Source of the DNA: Flavisolibacter ginsengisoli DSM 18119
Lineage (GTDB): Bacteria; Bacteroidota; Bacteroidia; Chitinophagales; Chitinophagaceae
Direction: 5' to 3'
Length of the DNA stretch: 64,000 nt
Assembly: GCF_900129295.1 (NCBI RefSeq)
Contig: NZ_FQUU01000003.1
Location: 1-64,000 of the forward strand
Under the pieces are notes generated by a model. The model was not told the origin of the DNA. It did no database searches and saw only the letters and a program-made list of their open reading frames with translations. A program made the translations under genes and the position numbers. Positions within the stretch are counted from its first letter, which is position 1. Every line of letters begins with the position of its first letter. Below are positions 8,575 to 17,632 of this stretch, piece by piece.

Positions 8575-9774
8575 TCAGGCTCTTGCCCTTCTTTTAAATC
8601 CTGAAGTGGATGTATTGGGTGTGGCAACTTCCTTTCCTTTAGATTCAAAAGGATGTTCAACTGCGGGGATCTTTAACCCAATCAGTTTATTGATGCCTCG
8701 GAGGTTGCTCATTTCTTCCCTGCCATCGCAAAAAGAAAACGCGCTTCCATCTGCTCCTGCCCGGCCTGTACGGCCAATGCGGTGTACATAGGTTTCAGGC
8801 ACATCTGGCAGATCAAAATTAATGACGTGTTCCAGGGCGTCTACATCTATACCACGGGCAGCAATATCCGTAGCTACAAGTACTTTCAGCTTACCTCTTT
8901 TAAAATTGGTCAATGCATTTTGCCTTGCTGACTGCGATTTGTTACCATGAATAGCATCTGCTCCAATTCCTGCTTTTTTCAGGTCTTTTGCAATTCTGTC
9001 TGCACCATGTTTGGTACGGGTGAAAACAAGTGTTCGCTTGATGTTTTTCTCCGTGAGCAGGTGAACCAGCAGTGTTAGCTTTTGGTTCTTCTCGATAAAA
9101 TATACATATTGATCGATCTTCTCAACAGTTGAAGATACCGGGGTAACTTCAACACGAACTGGTTGCTGCAATAAAGAACCTGCCAGCTCTGCAATAGCAG
9201 GGGGCATGGTAGCCGAAAACAAAAGTGTTTGCTTTTGCTTTGGCAGCTCGCGAATCACTCTTTTTACATCATGGATAAAGCCCATGTCAAGCATACGGTC
9301 AGCTTCGTCCAATACAAACATCTGTAAATGGTCAAGGTGAACATATCCCTGGTTCATCAGGTCTAACAACCTTCCCGGGGTTGCTATAAGTATATCCGTT
9401 CCATTGCGTAATGCTAATGTCTGGGTATGTTGTGAAACACCTCCATAGATCACTTCATGGGTAATACCAGTGTAACGGCCGTAAGCTTCAAAGCTTTCGC
9501 TTATCTGGATAGCCAATTCCCTGGTAGGAGTAAGGATAAGGCCCCGGGTATGTTTATATCCTTTACTGTTACGTAGTTCCTGGTGAAGTAGTTGGAGCAT
9601 GGGAATGGCAAAAGCTGCAGTTTTACCTGTGCCTGTTTGTGCCAATCCTAAAATATCTTTCCCTTTTAATACTACGGGAATGGATTGTTCTTGTATGGGT
9701 GTAGGTGTAGTATAACCCTCTTTCTTAAGAGCCTTTAAAATAGGCTCTATTAGACCTAATTGTTCAAATAACAT
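8575..9774 (-). CDS. DEAD-box ATP-dependent RNA helicase, RhlE-like
   Basis: The 399-residue protein has all core DEAD-box motifs: the Q motif [11 protein letters not shown] (23-33), motif I AQTGTGKT (45-52), PTRELA (83-88), TPGR (132-135), DEAD (156-159), SAT (187-189), and in the second RecA domain DIAARGIDV and [11 protein letters not shown] short tail ends in the basic sequence FKRRARA. The length and the absence of a C-terminal RNA-binding domain fit the RhlE group, which remodels rRNA and helps cold growth and RNA turnover. The 257-bp upstream region holds a 16-bp perfect palindrome 31 bp before the start. Confidence 0.93.
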   Translation of the reverse strand: MLFEQLGLIEPILKALKKEGYTTPTPIQEQSIPVVLKGKDILGLAQTGTGKTAAFAIPMLQLLHQELRNSKGYKHTRGLILTPTRELAIQISESFEAYGRYTGITHEVIYGGVSQHTQTLALRNGTDILIATPGRLLDLMNQGYVHLDHLQMFVLDEADRMLDMGFIHDVKRVIRELPKQKQTLLFSATMPPAIAELAGSLLQQPVRVEVTPVSSTVEKIDQYVYFIEKNQKLTLLVHLLTEKNIKRTLVFTRTKHGADRIAKDLKKAGIGADAIHGNKSQSARQNALTNFKRGKLKVLVATDIAARGIDVDALEHVINFDLPDVPETYVHRIGRTGRAGADGSAFSFCDGREEMSNLRGINKLIGLKIPAVEHPFESKGKEVATPNTSTSGFKRRARA

Positions 9775-9804
9775 GAAATAATTGATTCTTTTAATTTAAA
9801 AATA

Positions 9805-9820
9805 AAGCTCAGCTGAGCTT
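9805..9820. repeat. 16-bp perfect palindrome in the helicase upstream region
   Basis: AAGCTCAGCTGAGCTT is self-complementary and lies 31 bp upstream of the helicase ATG. It could be a 5' UTR hairpin or an operator. The rest of 9775-10030 shows nothing that I can support as a gene. Confidence 0.4.
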
Positions 9821-10030
9821 ATTTCTCATCATTAGGACCAGATGAGCTTCTACGGAATAGGGGAGAAATTTATCAAGTCTTTAATTCGAGTACATGGTAA
9901 AGATAGTATTTAGTTTGTAAAAGCTATGGTAAATGAACGGCTTCTAAAATGGTTTTATAATGAATATGAGCATGATATAAATAAATAATTAAGCTTACAT
10001 AGTAATTATGCCTGGTATAAGACGCTATAA

Positions 10031-11137
10031 TCAGGATGTTTTTGCATTTTTTGGAGCTCTTTTTAGCAAAGGCCATTTCATAGAACTAGCCTGGTTACGT
10101 TCATCACCCAATAAAAGCCCCCATTGTTTAAATTCCGTGGTACGATCAAAAACGATCTTCAGAACAGCAATAACGGGTAGAGACAAAAACATTCCTGAAA
10201 CTCCAGCAAGGGCCCCGGCTACAAAAACCCCAATGATCGTTATCAGGGCATTGATCTTTACCTTGGAACCAACGATACGGGGCATAAGAATATTATTATC
10301 AAGGAACTGAACAACTGCAATGGTTCCCAGAACTGCAAATATTGGCCATATTTCCTGGGAAGAGGAAATGGTTAATAATACGCCGATGATGTTTCCAAAT
10401 AAAGCGCCTATGTACGGGATCAGGTTCAATATGGCAAAAATTGCCCCAATAAGAATGGCATGTTTAATACCTATCAGCAGGAGTATGCCGCCAAGTAAGA
10501 TGGTTATATAAGAGATCTGTATTAATAGCCCGATAAGATAGCTTTTAATGATGGCTTCAGATTCTGTGATTACTTCTCCAACCTTTGAATGTTGGTTTTT
10601 AGGAAACCAATAATAGATGAACCTGATCAGTATATCCTTGTAATAAAGCAGGAGGAAAATATAAATAGGCAACAATCCAAGGAAAATAAGTATCCCGGTT
10701 ACTGAAGAGGCAGCACCACTGAGAATGCCAGCAGCATAATTGAGTAATTTATCATTTTGTTCATTGATGAGTTGGGCTTGTTTTTCAGTAGATAACTTTG
10801 TTTTTGCATCAATCCACTTGCTTAAAGTATTAAGGTGGAGCTGAACATTAGCTTTGATCTGCGGAAAGTCTGAAATAAGATTACTTATTTGGGAAGAGAA
10901 GAACCAAACGAGTAAACCCACAATAATGATGAGTGAGAATACCGCTAAGAATATGGCCAGTGATTCAGGTAATTTTCTTTTTCTGAAAAAACGATAAATA
11001 GGAAGAAGCATAATTGCCAGGAAGAAAGCCATTACAATAGGCGTAATAATATCCTTACCTACCAGTATGATCATTCCCAGGAAATAAAGGCCCATTAGTT
11101 CTATAGCTCTTCTTACGGTCAGGGGCAATTGTGTCAT
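10031..11137 (-). CDS. AI-2E family transporter
   Basis: The 368-residue protein has the two N-terminal hydrophobic hairpins, a polar loop of about 75 residues (NLISDFPQIKANVQLHLNTL), then the conserved C-terminal membrane half with LIPYIGALFGNIIG and DNNILMPRIVGSKVKINAL. These are hallmark motifs of the AI-2E/UPF0118 (TqsA, YdiK, PerM) family. Members export small molecules or act as Na+/H+ antiporters, so the cargo cannot be told. It is divergently transcribed from a related paralogue at 11273, with 135 bp between starts. Confidence 0.9.
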   Translation of the reverse strand: MTQLPLTVRRAIELMGLYFLGMIILVGKDIITPIVMAFFLAIMLLPIYRFFRKRKLPESLAIFLAVFSLIIIVGLLVWFFSSQISNLISDFPQIKANVQLHLNTLSKWIDAKTKLSTEKQAQLINEQNDKLLNYAAGILSGAASSVTGILIFLGLLPIYIFLLLYYKDILIRFIYYWFPKNQHSKVGEVITESEAIIKSYLIGLLIQISYITILLGGILLLIGIKHAILIGAIFAILNLIPYIGALFGNIIGVLLTISSSQEIWPIFAVLGTIAVVQFLDNNILMPRIVGSKVKINALITIIGVFVAGALAGVSGMFLSLPVIAVLKIVFDRTTEFKQWGLLLGDERNQASSMKWPLLKRAPKNAKTS

Positions 11138-11272
11138 GCAAGGATTTATATTATAAAAATAAGCACAGTAAAAATGCCTGGAATGTATTCGTGATTCCTA
11201 AGCCCAATTACTTAAAAATAGACCAACCTCAACAAATGGTACTGCTTTTGCATTTGGTATTCAAACCACCAG

Positions 11273-12454
11273 ATGGAACAAAGACAGGATTTCGAATTGT
11301 ATCCCTTTTATGTAAAGGCCAGCATTGTACTTGTTGGGTTGATAGCAGCTGTATTCATTTTATATGTACTATCTCCTGTTATTGTACCCCTGGCCTTCGC
11401 TGTACTGATCACTATTTTGTTGAACCGGTTGTATGTACAGCTTGAAAAGCGCATGCCAAAGGTTCTGGCGATCCTTGCCACAATACTCATTGCTATTCTA
11501 TTGCTGGCTGGTCTCTTTTATTTTCTGTCTACCCAGATAGCTGGTTTCATGCAAAGCCTACCTTTATTAAAGCAAAAGATATTTGCGCTGCTCCATGACT
11601 TACAGATCTGGTCCAAACATAAATTGGGCATAAATGTCGACAAGCAGGTTTCTTCCATTACCACTGGATTCAGTGAAGGAGGGGGTCAAATGATCACTAA
11701 TACCATAGGAACCCTGGTAGCAAGCCTGGGTGTGATCGTGTTGGTTCCCACGTATGTGTTCATGATGTTTTATTACAAACCTCTTATTCTTGATTTTATA
11801 TTCCAGGTTTTTAAAGAGGAAAATTCGCTGAGGGTTGCCGAGATTTTGAGTGAAACAAAATCGGCTGTTCAAAGCTTTATGCAGGGCTTAATGATCGAAA
11901 CGGCTATTGTTTGTATAATGAACAGTGTTGCCCTGTTGATCATTGGAGTGCCATCGGCCATAGTCATAGGAGTGATAGGAGGAATTCTGAATATCCTCCC
12001 TTATATAGGCGGTGTTGTGGCGATAGCCCTGCCGGTGCTCATGGTTACTATTACAAGTGAAGGATATACAGAACAGTTATTAGTAATAGGTGCTTATGCT
12101 ATCATCCAATTCATAGATAATAATATCCTTGTTCCAAGGATCGTTTCCAAGAAAGTGCAGATCAATGCACTGATGTCCATCATTGTTGTTTTACTTGGTG
12201 GTTTATTATGGGGCATACCAGGTATGTTCCTCTCTATTCCCTTTATTGGCGTATTAAAGATCATTTTTGACCGGATAGAAGACATGAAACCATGGGGTAG
12301 ATTGTTGGGCGATGAGATTCCAACAGAACATACAGGGTTGGTATGGCAAAAGCGATGGGACCGCATTTTCCGTCGTATGCAAAAGAAAAAGGAGATCGAG
12401 GAAAACCTTGCAGCTGCAGAGCAATCTGCGGGCGAAGACAAAACAACAAGCTGA
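11273..12454 (+). CDS. AI-2E family transporter (second paralogue)
   Basis: This 393-residue protein shares the architecture and motifs of its divergent neighbour: N-terminal hydrophobic hairpins, a periplasmic loop of about 75 residues, NILPYIGGVVAIALPVL and IDNNILVPRIVSKKVQINAL. It differs in a longer basic and then acidic C-terminal tail (RIFRRMQKKKEIEENLAAA). The two clearly arose by duplication but have diverged considerably. The start at 11273 (ATGGAACAAAGAC) places a short polar N-terminus before the first membrane helix. The substrate is unknown. Confidence 0.9.
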   Translation: MEQRQDFELYPFYVKASIVLVGLIAAVFILYVLSPVIVPLAFAVLITILLNRLYVQLEKRMPKVLAILATILIAILLLAGLFYFLSTQIAGFMQSLPLLKQKIFALLHDLQIWSKHKLGINVDKQVSSITTGFSEGGGQMITNTIGTLVASLGVIVLVPTYVFMMFYYKPLILDFIFQVFKEENSLRVAEILSETKSAVQSFMQGLMIETAIVCIMNSVALLIIGVPSAIVIGVIGGILNILPYIGGVVAIALPVLMVTITSEGYTEQLLVIGAYAIIQFIDNNILVPRIVSKKVQINALMSIIVVLLGGLLWGIPGMFLSIPFIGVLKIIFDRIEDMKPWGRLLGDEIPTEHTGLVWQKRWDRIFRRMQKKKEIEENLAAAEQSAGEDKTTS

Positions 12455-12545
12455 TCTGCTATATTTCTTTACTACTATGTATTTTTTTCAACCCGTAATG
12501 GAATTTGGCATCTTTTTTTCATAACCTAACCAAGGTAAAAGAGGT

Positions 12546-12719
12546 ATGAAAAAGCATTATAAATTCAGGTTACATCGTTTCAAGGTAAAAGGCATGAATA
12601 CAGTTCTGGCCTATGCTGCTTCTATGATGTTATCTGGAATACCTCCTGAAGTTTGCGAGTCTACAATATCTGGAGTATACTGCTCTGTCAAAAAATCCAT
12701 TGCCGGATTGCTCCATTGA
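12546..12719 (+). CDS. Small hypothetical ORF, 57 aa
   Basis: This ORF fills part of a 342-bp gap. It starts with ATG behind AGAGGT and reads M-KKHYKFRLHRFKVKGMN, then a hydrophobic stretch VLAYAASMMLSGIP, and a C-terminus with three Cys residues. A basic start followed by a short apolar helix could be a small membrane peptide. There is no independent support for expression and the ORF may be chance. The rest of the gap (12455-12545 and 12720-12796) holds nothing that I can identify. Confidence 0.3.
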   Translation: MKKHYKFRLHRFKVKGMNTVLAYAASMMLSGIPPEVCESTISGVYCSVKKSIAGLLH

Positions 12720-12796
12720 CATAACTGCCAATATTTCAATTTAATTTCTTTATTTAAAATTTACAGTAGCGGTACATTCGCCACTAAAAAAATTCA

Positions 12797-13126
12797 ATGG
12801 CCTGGATCTTATTGATTTTAGCAGGATTATTAGAGGTAGGGTTTACCACCTGTTTGTCCAAAGCAAAAGAAACCAGTGGAACAGCATTTTGGCTATGGCT
12901 TATTGGTTTTTTTATTTCAGTAGTATTCAGCATGTATTTTCTATACAAAGCCACTCAAACCCTACCTATGGGTACCGCGTATGCAGTTTGGACAGGCATA
13001 GGAGCTGCGGGAACTGCCATTATCGGGATCTTTTTATTTAAGGAGCCCGCAGGGTTATGGAGAATTTTTTTTATAGCCACCTTGATAGGATCTATAATAG
13101 GGCTTAAATATGTTTCCAGTCAATAA
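12797..13126 (+). CDS. SMR-family exporter, SugE/Gdx-like
   Basis: The 109-residue protein has four membrane helices and the SMR essential glutamate in the first (LAGLLEVGF, E13). TLPMGTAYAVWTGIGAAGTAI in the third helix is the typical SMR block, and the GLLEV form is closer to SugE/Gdx guanidinium exporters than to EmrE. SMR proteins work as dual-topology dimers coupling export to proton influx. Only one SMR gene is present and no guanidine riboswitch was recognised upstream, so cargo assignment is tentative; the fold is secure. Confidence 0.88.
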   Translation: MAWILLILAGLLEVGFTTCLSKAKETSGTAFWLWLIGFFISVVFSMYFLYKATQTLPMGTAYAVWTGIGAAGTAIIGIFLFKEPAGLWRIFFIATLIGSIIGLKYVSSQ

Positions 13127-13178
13127 GATGCTTTCAGAAAGGGTAGAAATGATATCTTGCCGCCCTTTATATTGACCT

Positions 13179-14228
13179 ATGATAGCAATGACAATAGATA
13201 CACCCTGCCTGAAAGCTGTTTGTATGCATTATGTGGGGAGTAAGAATAACATAGATGCCTTACATATTTCTCATGAATCTTTAGAGCTTGACGGTGATAG
13301 TATCAAATTATTACAAGATGGATTTCTGAACAAATTCAAAACTATTCCGGAGCAATACGCATTTCACCATACTGATTCACTCAAATTCAATGAAGTATAC
13401 ACCTACTGCAGGCAATTGTTTGAAGATCCTTCCAGCTTATCACAGGTATCAGGTGCCATAGCCAGGCATTTATATGAATCTTCCACACACCCTAAGGTAA
13501 AAGGTGGTGAATTCTATATTGCTTATTTTGATGGGTTGCCTATGCAAAGCAGGATGTACAAGGCCATTGGATTATTTAAGACAGAAAACAAATCAATTTT
13601 CCTGGATGCCAGCAGGCAGCACGGAAGTTTTCAGCTGGATATGAAGGAAGGAGTGGAGCTTTCTAAAATTGATAAAGGATGCCTGGTCATAAATACAAAA
13701 GAAGAACAAGGGTATGATGTAATGATATTTGATAACCAGAACAGGGGAGAAGAAGCACAATACTGGAAAGAAACTTTCCTTGGACTTACTGCCCAGCAAA
13801 ACGAATTTCATCACACCTCTCATTTTTTAAGTCTAACAAAACAATTTATTACTGAACAGCTTGAAACAGAACTAAAACTTCCTAAAACCGACCAGGTAGA
13901 ATTGCTGAACAAGTCCATTGATTATTTTAAAAGCAAAGAGTCTTTCGATATTGAAGAATTTCAGAATGAAGTTTTCACCAATGATGAGCTTATAGGTTCT
14001 TTCCGGAGTTTTGGATCAAGGTATATTGAATCTTCTGACTTTGATATTGCTTCTTCCTTTGAAATTTCACCTGAAGCTGTAAAAAAACAAGCAAGGATAT
14101 TTAAAAGTGTTGTTAAGCTGGATAAGAACTTCCACATCTACATACATGGGCGTACGGACCTCATTGAAAAAGGTGTAGATATGGATGGTCGAAAGTTCTA
14201 CAAGATATACTACCAGGATGAAGCTTAA
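13179..14228 (+). CDS. Nucleoid-associated protein, NdpA/YejK-like family
   Basis: The 349-residue protein resembles the 37-kDa nucleoid-associated family found across Bacteroidota. It has an N-terminal region with IDALHISHESLEL, a central GGEFYIAYFDGLPMQ segment near residue 110, and a C-terminal half with ELLNKSIDYFKSKESFDIEEF and a final FHIYIHGRTDLIEKG. It lacks membrane helices or a signal peptide, consistent with a cytoplasmic DNA-associated protein. In E. coli YejK co-purifies with the nucleoid and topoisomerase; its precise role here is unknown. Two ATGs (codons 1 and 4) could start it. Confidence 0.75.
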   Translation: MIAMTIDTPCLKAVCMHYVGSKNNIDALHISHESLELDGDSIKLLQDGFLNKFKTIPEQYAFHHTDSLKFNEVYTYCRQLFEDPSSLSQVSGAIARHLYESSTHPKVKGGEFYIAYFDGLPMQSRMYKAIGLFKTENKSIFLDASRQHGSFQLDMKEGVELSKIDKGCLVINTKEEQGYDVMIFDNQNRGEEAQYWKETFLGLTAQQNEFHHTSHFLSLTKQFITEQLETELKLPKTDQVELLNKSIDYFKSKESFDIEEFQNEVFTNDELIGSFRSFGSRYIESSDFDIASSFEISPEAVKKQARIFKSVVKLDKNFHIYIHGRTDLIEKGVDMDGRKFYKIYYQDEA

Positions 14229-14329
14229 ACAGATAAGGTTATTATAGCTTCCACATAATGGGGAAGGCTCAGTCTACTGGCATGCTTTATGAAATAATAT
14301 CAGTATTAATTCACTTAAAACTTAAAGTT

Positions 14330-14506
14330 ATGTTACGCTGGACAATCATTTTTTTAGTAGTAGCTATTATAGCGGCCATCTTTGGCTTTGGTGGAATTGC
14401 AGCTGGTGCTGCCGGTATTGCTAAGATTTTATTCTTTATCTTCCTGATCCTTTTTGTATTGAGCTTAATTGCTGGCAGAAGAGGCAGCGTTGGCGATGGT
14501 ATATAA
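14330..14506 (+). CDS. DUF1328 (YtjA-like) small membrane protein
   Basis: Starting at the ATG at 14330 the product has 58 residues and begins [20 protein letters not shown], then [19 protein letters not shown] and [10 protein letters not shown]: two membrane helices joined by the Gly/Ala turn that defines DUF1328. A longer frame from 14258 would add 24 residues not seen in the family. The family is common and stress-associated in some bacteria, without a known molecular role. A strong terminator follows 15 bp after the stop. Confidence 0.88.
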   Translation: MLRWTIIFLVVAIIAAIFGFGGIAAGAAGIAKILFFIFLILFVLSLIAGRRGSVGDGI

Positions 14507-14521
14507 ACATCTAAATATTGT

Positions 14522-14558
14522 ATAAGTGCAATCCTTTTTAGGATTGCACTTATTTTTT
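14522..14558 (+). terminator. Intrinsic terminator of the DUF1328 gene
   Basis: A 13-bp perfect stem (14522-14534 with 14541-14553, core AAGTGCAATCC/GGATTGCACTT) closes a 6-base loop and runs into a T-tract. Confidence 0.9.
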
Positions 14559-14614
14559 AGCGTGTAAGAAGGGAACGGGAAATACCTTAAGAGAGGTCTA
14601 TTCTTATAAAGTAG

Positions 14615-14622
14615 TAAATTTG
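14615..14622 (+). promoter_or_regulatory. Putative -7 element of the 54-aa protein gene
   Basis: TAAATTTG matches the Bacteroidota -7 consensus TAnnTTTG exactly, 16 bp before the ATG. No matching -33 box is evident. Confidence 0.4.
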
Positions 14623-14638
14623 GTTAAAACAATACACT

Positions 14639-14803
14639 ATGGGATTACTTACACCTAAAGGCAAAAAGGGCGATAAAAAAGGATCTGCAGCACCAAAACA
14701 TGCAGCACAGGGATCAAAGTTCATCACTAACAAAAGCTCTAAAAGTGCAGGTGGTGGCTTTGTCAAAAAAGGTATGACAGGGGGATCTCAGCGGGGCAGT
14801 TAA
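14639..14803 (+). CDS. Small basic protein, 54 aa
   Basis: This short ORF is framed by a -7 element 16 bp upstream and an intrinsic terminator about 25 bp downstream, so it looks like a real one-gene transcript. The product (MGLLTPKGKKGDKKGS...GGFVKKGMTGGSQRGS) is rich in Lys, Gly and Ser, has no hydrophobic segment and a theoretical charge that is strongly positive. It may be disordered and could bind nucleic acid or ribosomes; that is inference from composition only. I recognise no named family. Confidence 0.6.
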   Translation: MGLLTPKGKKGDKKGSAAPKHAAQGSKFITNKSSKSAGGGFVKKGMTGGSQRGS

Positions 14804-14828
14804 TTACCCGGGGATCTAAAAATAATAA

Positions 14829-14855
14829 GGGGTTGCGGTGGCAACCCTTTTTTTA
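14829..14855 (+). terminator. Intrinsic terminator of the 54-aa protein gene
   Basis: GGGTTGC (14830-14836) pairs with GCAACCC (14841-14847) around GGTG and is followed by seven or more Ts. Confidence 0.88.
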
Positions 14856-14856
14856 T

Positions 14857-14884
14857 TAAAAAAGCGAGCCTGGTGGGACTCGCT
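14857..14884 (-). terminator. Intrinsic terminator for the minus-strand gene at 15103
   Basis: On the minus strand GCGAG (14879-14883) pairs with CTCGC (14864-14868) and runs into a T-tract. It lies about 220 bp past the stop of the MG2/TonB-plug gene, abutting the previous terminator. The stretch 14885-15102 shows only a short 8-bp inverted repeat (15050-15057 with 15078-15085) and no gene. Confidence 0.65.
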
Positions 14885-15102
14885 GATCAGGAAATTTTGG
14901 TTGCTCTTGCGACAAGATCTTTCGGTAAATGAGGATGGTGACGGCTTTTCTTTCAGATGGTAGACTTAAAAACGGGCTTTTTCAAAAGGATATATCGAAG
15001 ATAATGGGTTGTTAACCTCAAAGCATTAACTTATCGGCGAAGTCCATATAATCAACGTTGACCCGGTTTTGGAAAATCGTTGATTGATCATTTTAATAGA
15101 TC

Positions 15103-17496
15103 CTATTCTATAACCTCTTCATGATGCGTAACCAATCCTTCTTTAGAAATTCCTTCAATAACCACTCTAAAGGCCTTTGATACATCATTATTGTAAAACT
15201 GCAATTGTACTGATGTATTATTAGGCCTTACAAGGACTAAAGGGTTCCAGTAAAGAGTGGTTCTTACATCTGGTTGTTCATTTCTCTTGTCAAACCTTGA
15301 ATAATTTGGTGAATAAAATTCCCTGATGGGTGTGTAACCAATAATTGTATTGGTGTTCAGGCCACCAGGCTTTGACCTTGTATCATCTCCTTTACGTGTA
15401 TAAACTGCTATAGCTCCTCCGCTTCCATTGAAACCGCCCATGAAAGGAGGACGGAAAACTTTTACAAAAGCAATATCTGAAACAGGAATGGTATTCAGGA
15501 ATTCTGCATCTATTGGCATTTCATCAAGAAATAATTGAGGTGATCCACCCCGCCAGGATAAAGTGGGTGTACTTCCGGTAGAATTGATCTGCAGGCCTGC
15601 CACCTTTCCCTGGAGGTAATTGAATACATTCATTTGGCCTAAGGCCATTGGATCGTTGGCAAGGTCAAACTGGTAACCATCTCCACCACTGAACAAACCT
15701 TTTGTATATTTTTCATCCATTTGCTTTAACAAAGGCTTTGATTTCGCCGTTACAGTAATATTCTCCATCAATTTCCCTTTCTGCATTCTTTGAAGACGTA
15801 CTAATTCTGCTGCAAGCAGTGTATGCCTGTAAAAACCTGAAGTATCGTTGGTGGGTTTGAATTTTATAAAGTTTTTGCTGGCACTAAGGTAATTGGGAGT
15901 TGATAACCTGTCGGTCATGAACTTGGCTTCAGCACTGCTGAATAATTTTGATTTTAACTGGTAATAGACCTTTAGCGTATCAAAGAAAATAAAATCCGGT
16001 TCTTTAAAACTGCCATCACGGTTAATGGGTGTTAAAACAGTTTGAGTAGCTGAATCCTTTTGAGTCAGGAAAAGGAAAATGCTTTCTTTACCACTTAACT
16101 GGCTTTTAGTAACACCATACACCTTTCCGGAAAGCGAAAGGTAAGAGGTATCACGTGGTTGCTGTATCTCAGGAAGTTTGCCTTTAGTGATATCCTCCCA
16201 TTTAAATCTTCTCCATCCATGTGTCAGCATTACCAGGTCAAGATTGTTTAAAACTGAATCTGCCTTTGAGGAAAAGTAATAAGAAGGGTTATGCACATAA
16301 CCTTTAAGGTCACCCGTAAGCAGGAAGTGAGTGATAATGCTTGATGAACTATCTGCTTCAATGCCTGCATCAGTAATAGACACTGAAAGATTGGCTCCCT
16401 GTAAACCTGCGGGAACATTTAACCGGATATCATTTTGCGCTCTCTTATTCAAACCCCAGTGAACTACTTCCAGGCTGGTAGCAAAACTATAATCTCCATT
16501 ATCAATAAAAGTGATGCGTTCTGCAATGGCGTTCCAGTCAGCATCAAAAACTGTGATGGTAAGAATACCGGATGGTAGGTTTTCTGTTGGAATAACCTTT
16601 CTTGAAATTTTTGTGGCAACCAGGTTTACTTCAGACTTAAATGCAATGCCACCGTTCATAGTGCCAACTAGATGAAGCATTTTAAATTTATCCTCAACTG
16701 CATTACTTTGAATAGTCACAATACGTTTTTTCTCAGAAATGACAACCTGCAGTGATGCGCCAGATGTTTTAACAGGAGGCAATTCAGAGGTGTGTGATAT
16801 ACCTTTCCCATCTTTCCATTTTGCCAGATATATTGTGCCTGCAATGGGGGTGAATATAAAGCTGCCCATGCCATCATGCTTTGTGCGGAAAGAATCAATT
16901 AATGTTCCTTTGTTATCTTCTATAGCGCCACGTATATTGACAGGTAATCCATATTGGTCAGCAGCTTTAAAGGCCACCCTGTTAGATATACCTGCAATGG
17001 CATCTCCTCCCTCGGGAAAGAAATCCACTGTAGTTATGCTGGCAGTTGAATTAGTTTTTGCTGAGATGTTTTTGTTTAATATTCTTATATCCTTGCTATA
17101 AATAAATGAACTATCAAAGTTCAACATCCACTTTGTATAGCTTTTTACATGAATAAAGTTCCCGGTATAGTTATCGGGAATATCCAGCTGGCCATTAGAC
17201 GTACCTTCCACTACAGGGCTAACCGTATGTGCAAGCACTTCTCCATTATCGCCTACCCAATCAATATAGATTGTCTTGGTTTGCTGGGCAGGAAACAGGC
17301 CATCCATCAGGTACGCTTTAAACCAAATAGTTTCCCCTGCCTGGTAGACGTCCTTATCGTAGTGCAGCCATACCTTTTCAGGTTGATAGTTACGGTTGTA
17401 ATGGGCGAGGGTAGAATCGAGGGCCTGGGAACGTGCAATAGTGCTCATGGCCACAATGGCTGCCATGAATACCAGTTGTCGTAAATGTTTATCCAT
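15103..17496 (-). CDS. Exported MG2-domain protein with C-terminal TonB-plug-like domain
   Basis: The 797-residue precursor has a signal peptide (MDKHLRQLVFMAAIVAMSTI). An N-terminal macroglobulin-like MG2 domain follows (LHYDKDVYQAGETIWFKAYL near residues 45-64, and GNFIHVKSYTKWMLN), then several beta-sandwich modules. Near residues 600-705 lies a TonB-receptor plug-like domain (FNYLQGKVAGLQI, LFLDEMPID, VFRPPFMGG) without any beta-barrel after it. Such proteins are frequent in Bacteroidota and are probably periplasmic or surface-bound; the plug without a barrel may interact with SusC/TonB-type machinery. No catalytic site is evident. It is a single-gene unit. Confidence 0.8.
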   Translation of the reverse strand: MDKHLRQLVFMAAIVAMSTIARSQALDSTLAHYNRNYQPEKVWLHYDKDVYQAGETIWFKAYLMDGLFPAQQTKTIYIDWVGDNGEVLAHTVSPVVEGTSNGQLDIPDNYTGNFIHVKSYTKWMLNFDSSFIYSKDIRILNKNISAKTNSTASITTVDFFPEGGDAIAGISNRVAFKAADQYGLPVNIRGAIEDNKGTLIDSFRTKHDGMGSFIFTPIAGTIYLAKWKDGKGISHTSELPPVKTSGASLQVVISEKKRIVTIQSNAVEDKFKMLHLVGTMNGGIAFKSEVNLVATKISRKVIPTENLPSGILTITVFDADWNAIAERITFIDNGDYSFATSLEVVHWGLNKRAQNDIRLNVPAGLQGANLSVSITDAGIEADSSSSIITHFLLTGDLKGYVHNPSYYFSSKADSVLNNLDLVMLTHGWRRFKWEDITKGKLPEIQQPRDTSYLSLSGKVYGVTKSQLSGKESIFLFLTQKDSATQTVLTPINRDGSFKEPDFIFFDTLKVYYQLKSKLFSSAEAKFMTDRLSTPNYLSASKNFIKFKPTNDTSGFYRHTLLAAELVRLQRMQKGKLMENITVTAKSKPLLKQMDEKYTKGLFSGGDGYQFDLANDPMALGQMNVFNYLQGKVAGLQINSTGSTPTLSWRGGSPQLFLDEMPIDAEFLNTIPVSDIAFVKVFRPPFMGGFNGSGGAIAVYTRKGDDTRSKPGGLNTNTIIGYTPIREFYSPNYSRFDKRNEQPDVRTTLYWNPLVLVRPNNTSVQLQFYNNDVSKAFRVVIEGISKEGLVTHHEEVIE

Positions 17497-17599
17497 ACTG
17501 CAATTGAAAGCTGTTAAGATACTATAGTATAAAATAATAATACTGCTGGTTTAACAGATCAGCAACAATTGAAAACTTTCATATAGTGGTATAAATATA

Positions 17600-17623
17600 A
17601 AGGGCCCTTTTACAGGTGCCCTT
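17600..17623 (-). terminator. Weak inverted repeat after icmF
   Basis: AAGGGC (17600-17605) and GCCCTT (17618-17623) are complementary just downstream of the icmF stop. The stem is short and the flanking DNA is A+T-rich, so it is a weak terminator candidate. Confidence 0.35.
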
Positions 17624-17632
17624 ACAATATAA

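Noticed and set aside
9926-9988. 20-codon ORF between helicase and AI-2E genes
   Set aside because: Too short, in A+T-rich DNA, with no convincing ribosome-binding site or terminator.
12720-12796. Guanidine riboswitch upstream of the SMR exporter
   Set aside because: The 77 bp before the start show only a 3-bp hairpin around GCGGTACATTCGC and none of the recognised guanidine motif words.
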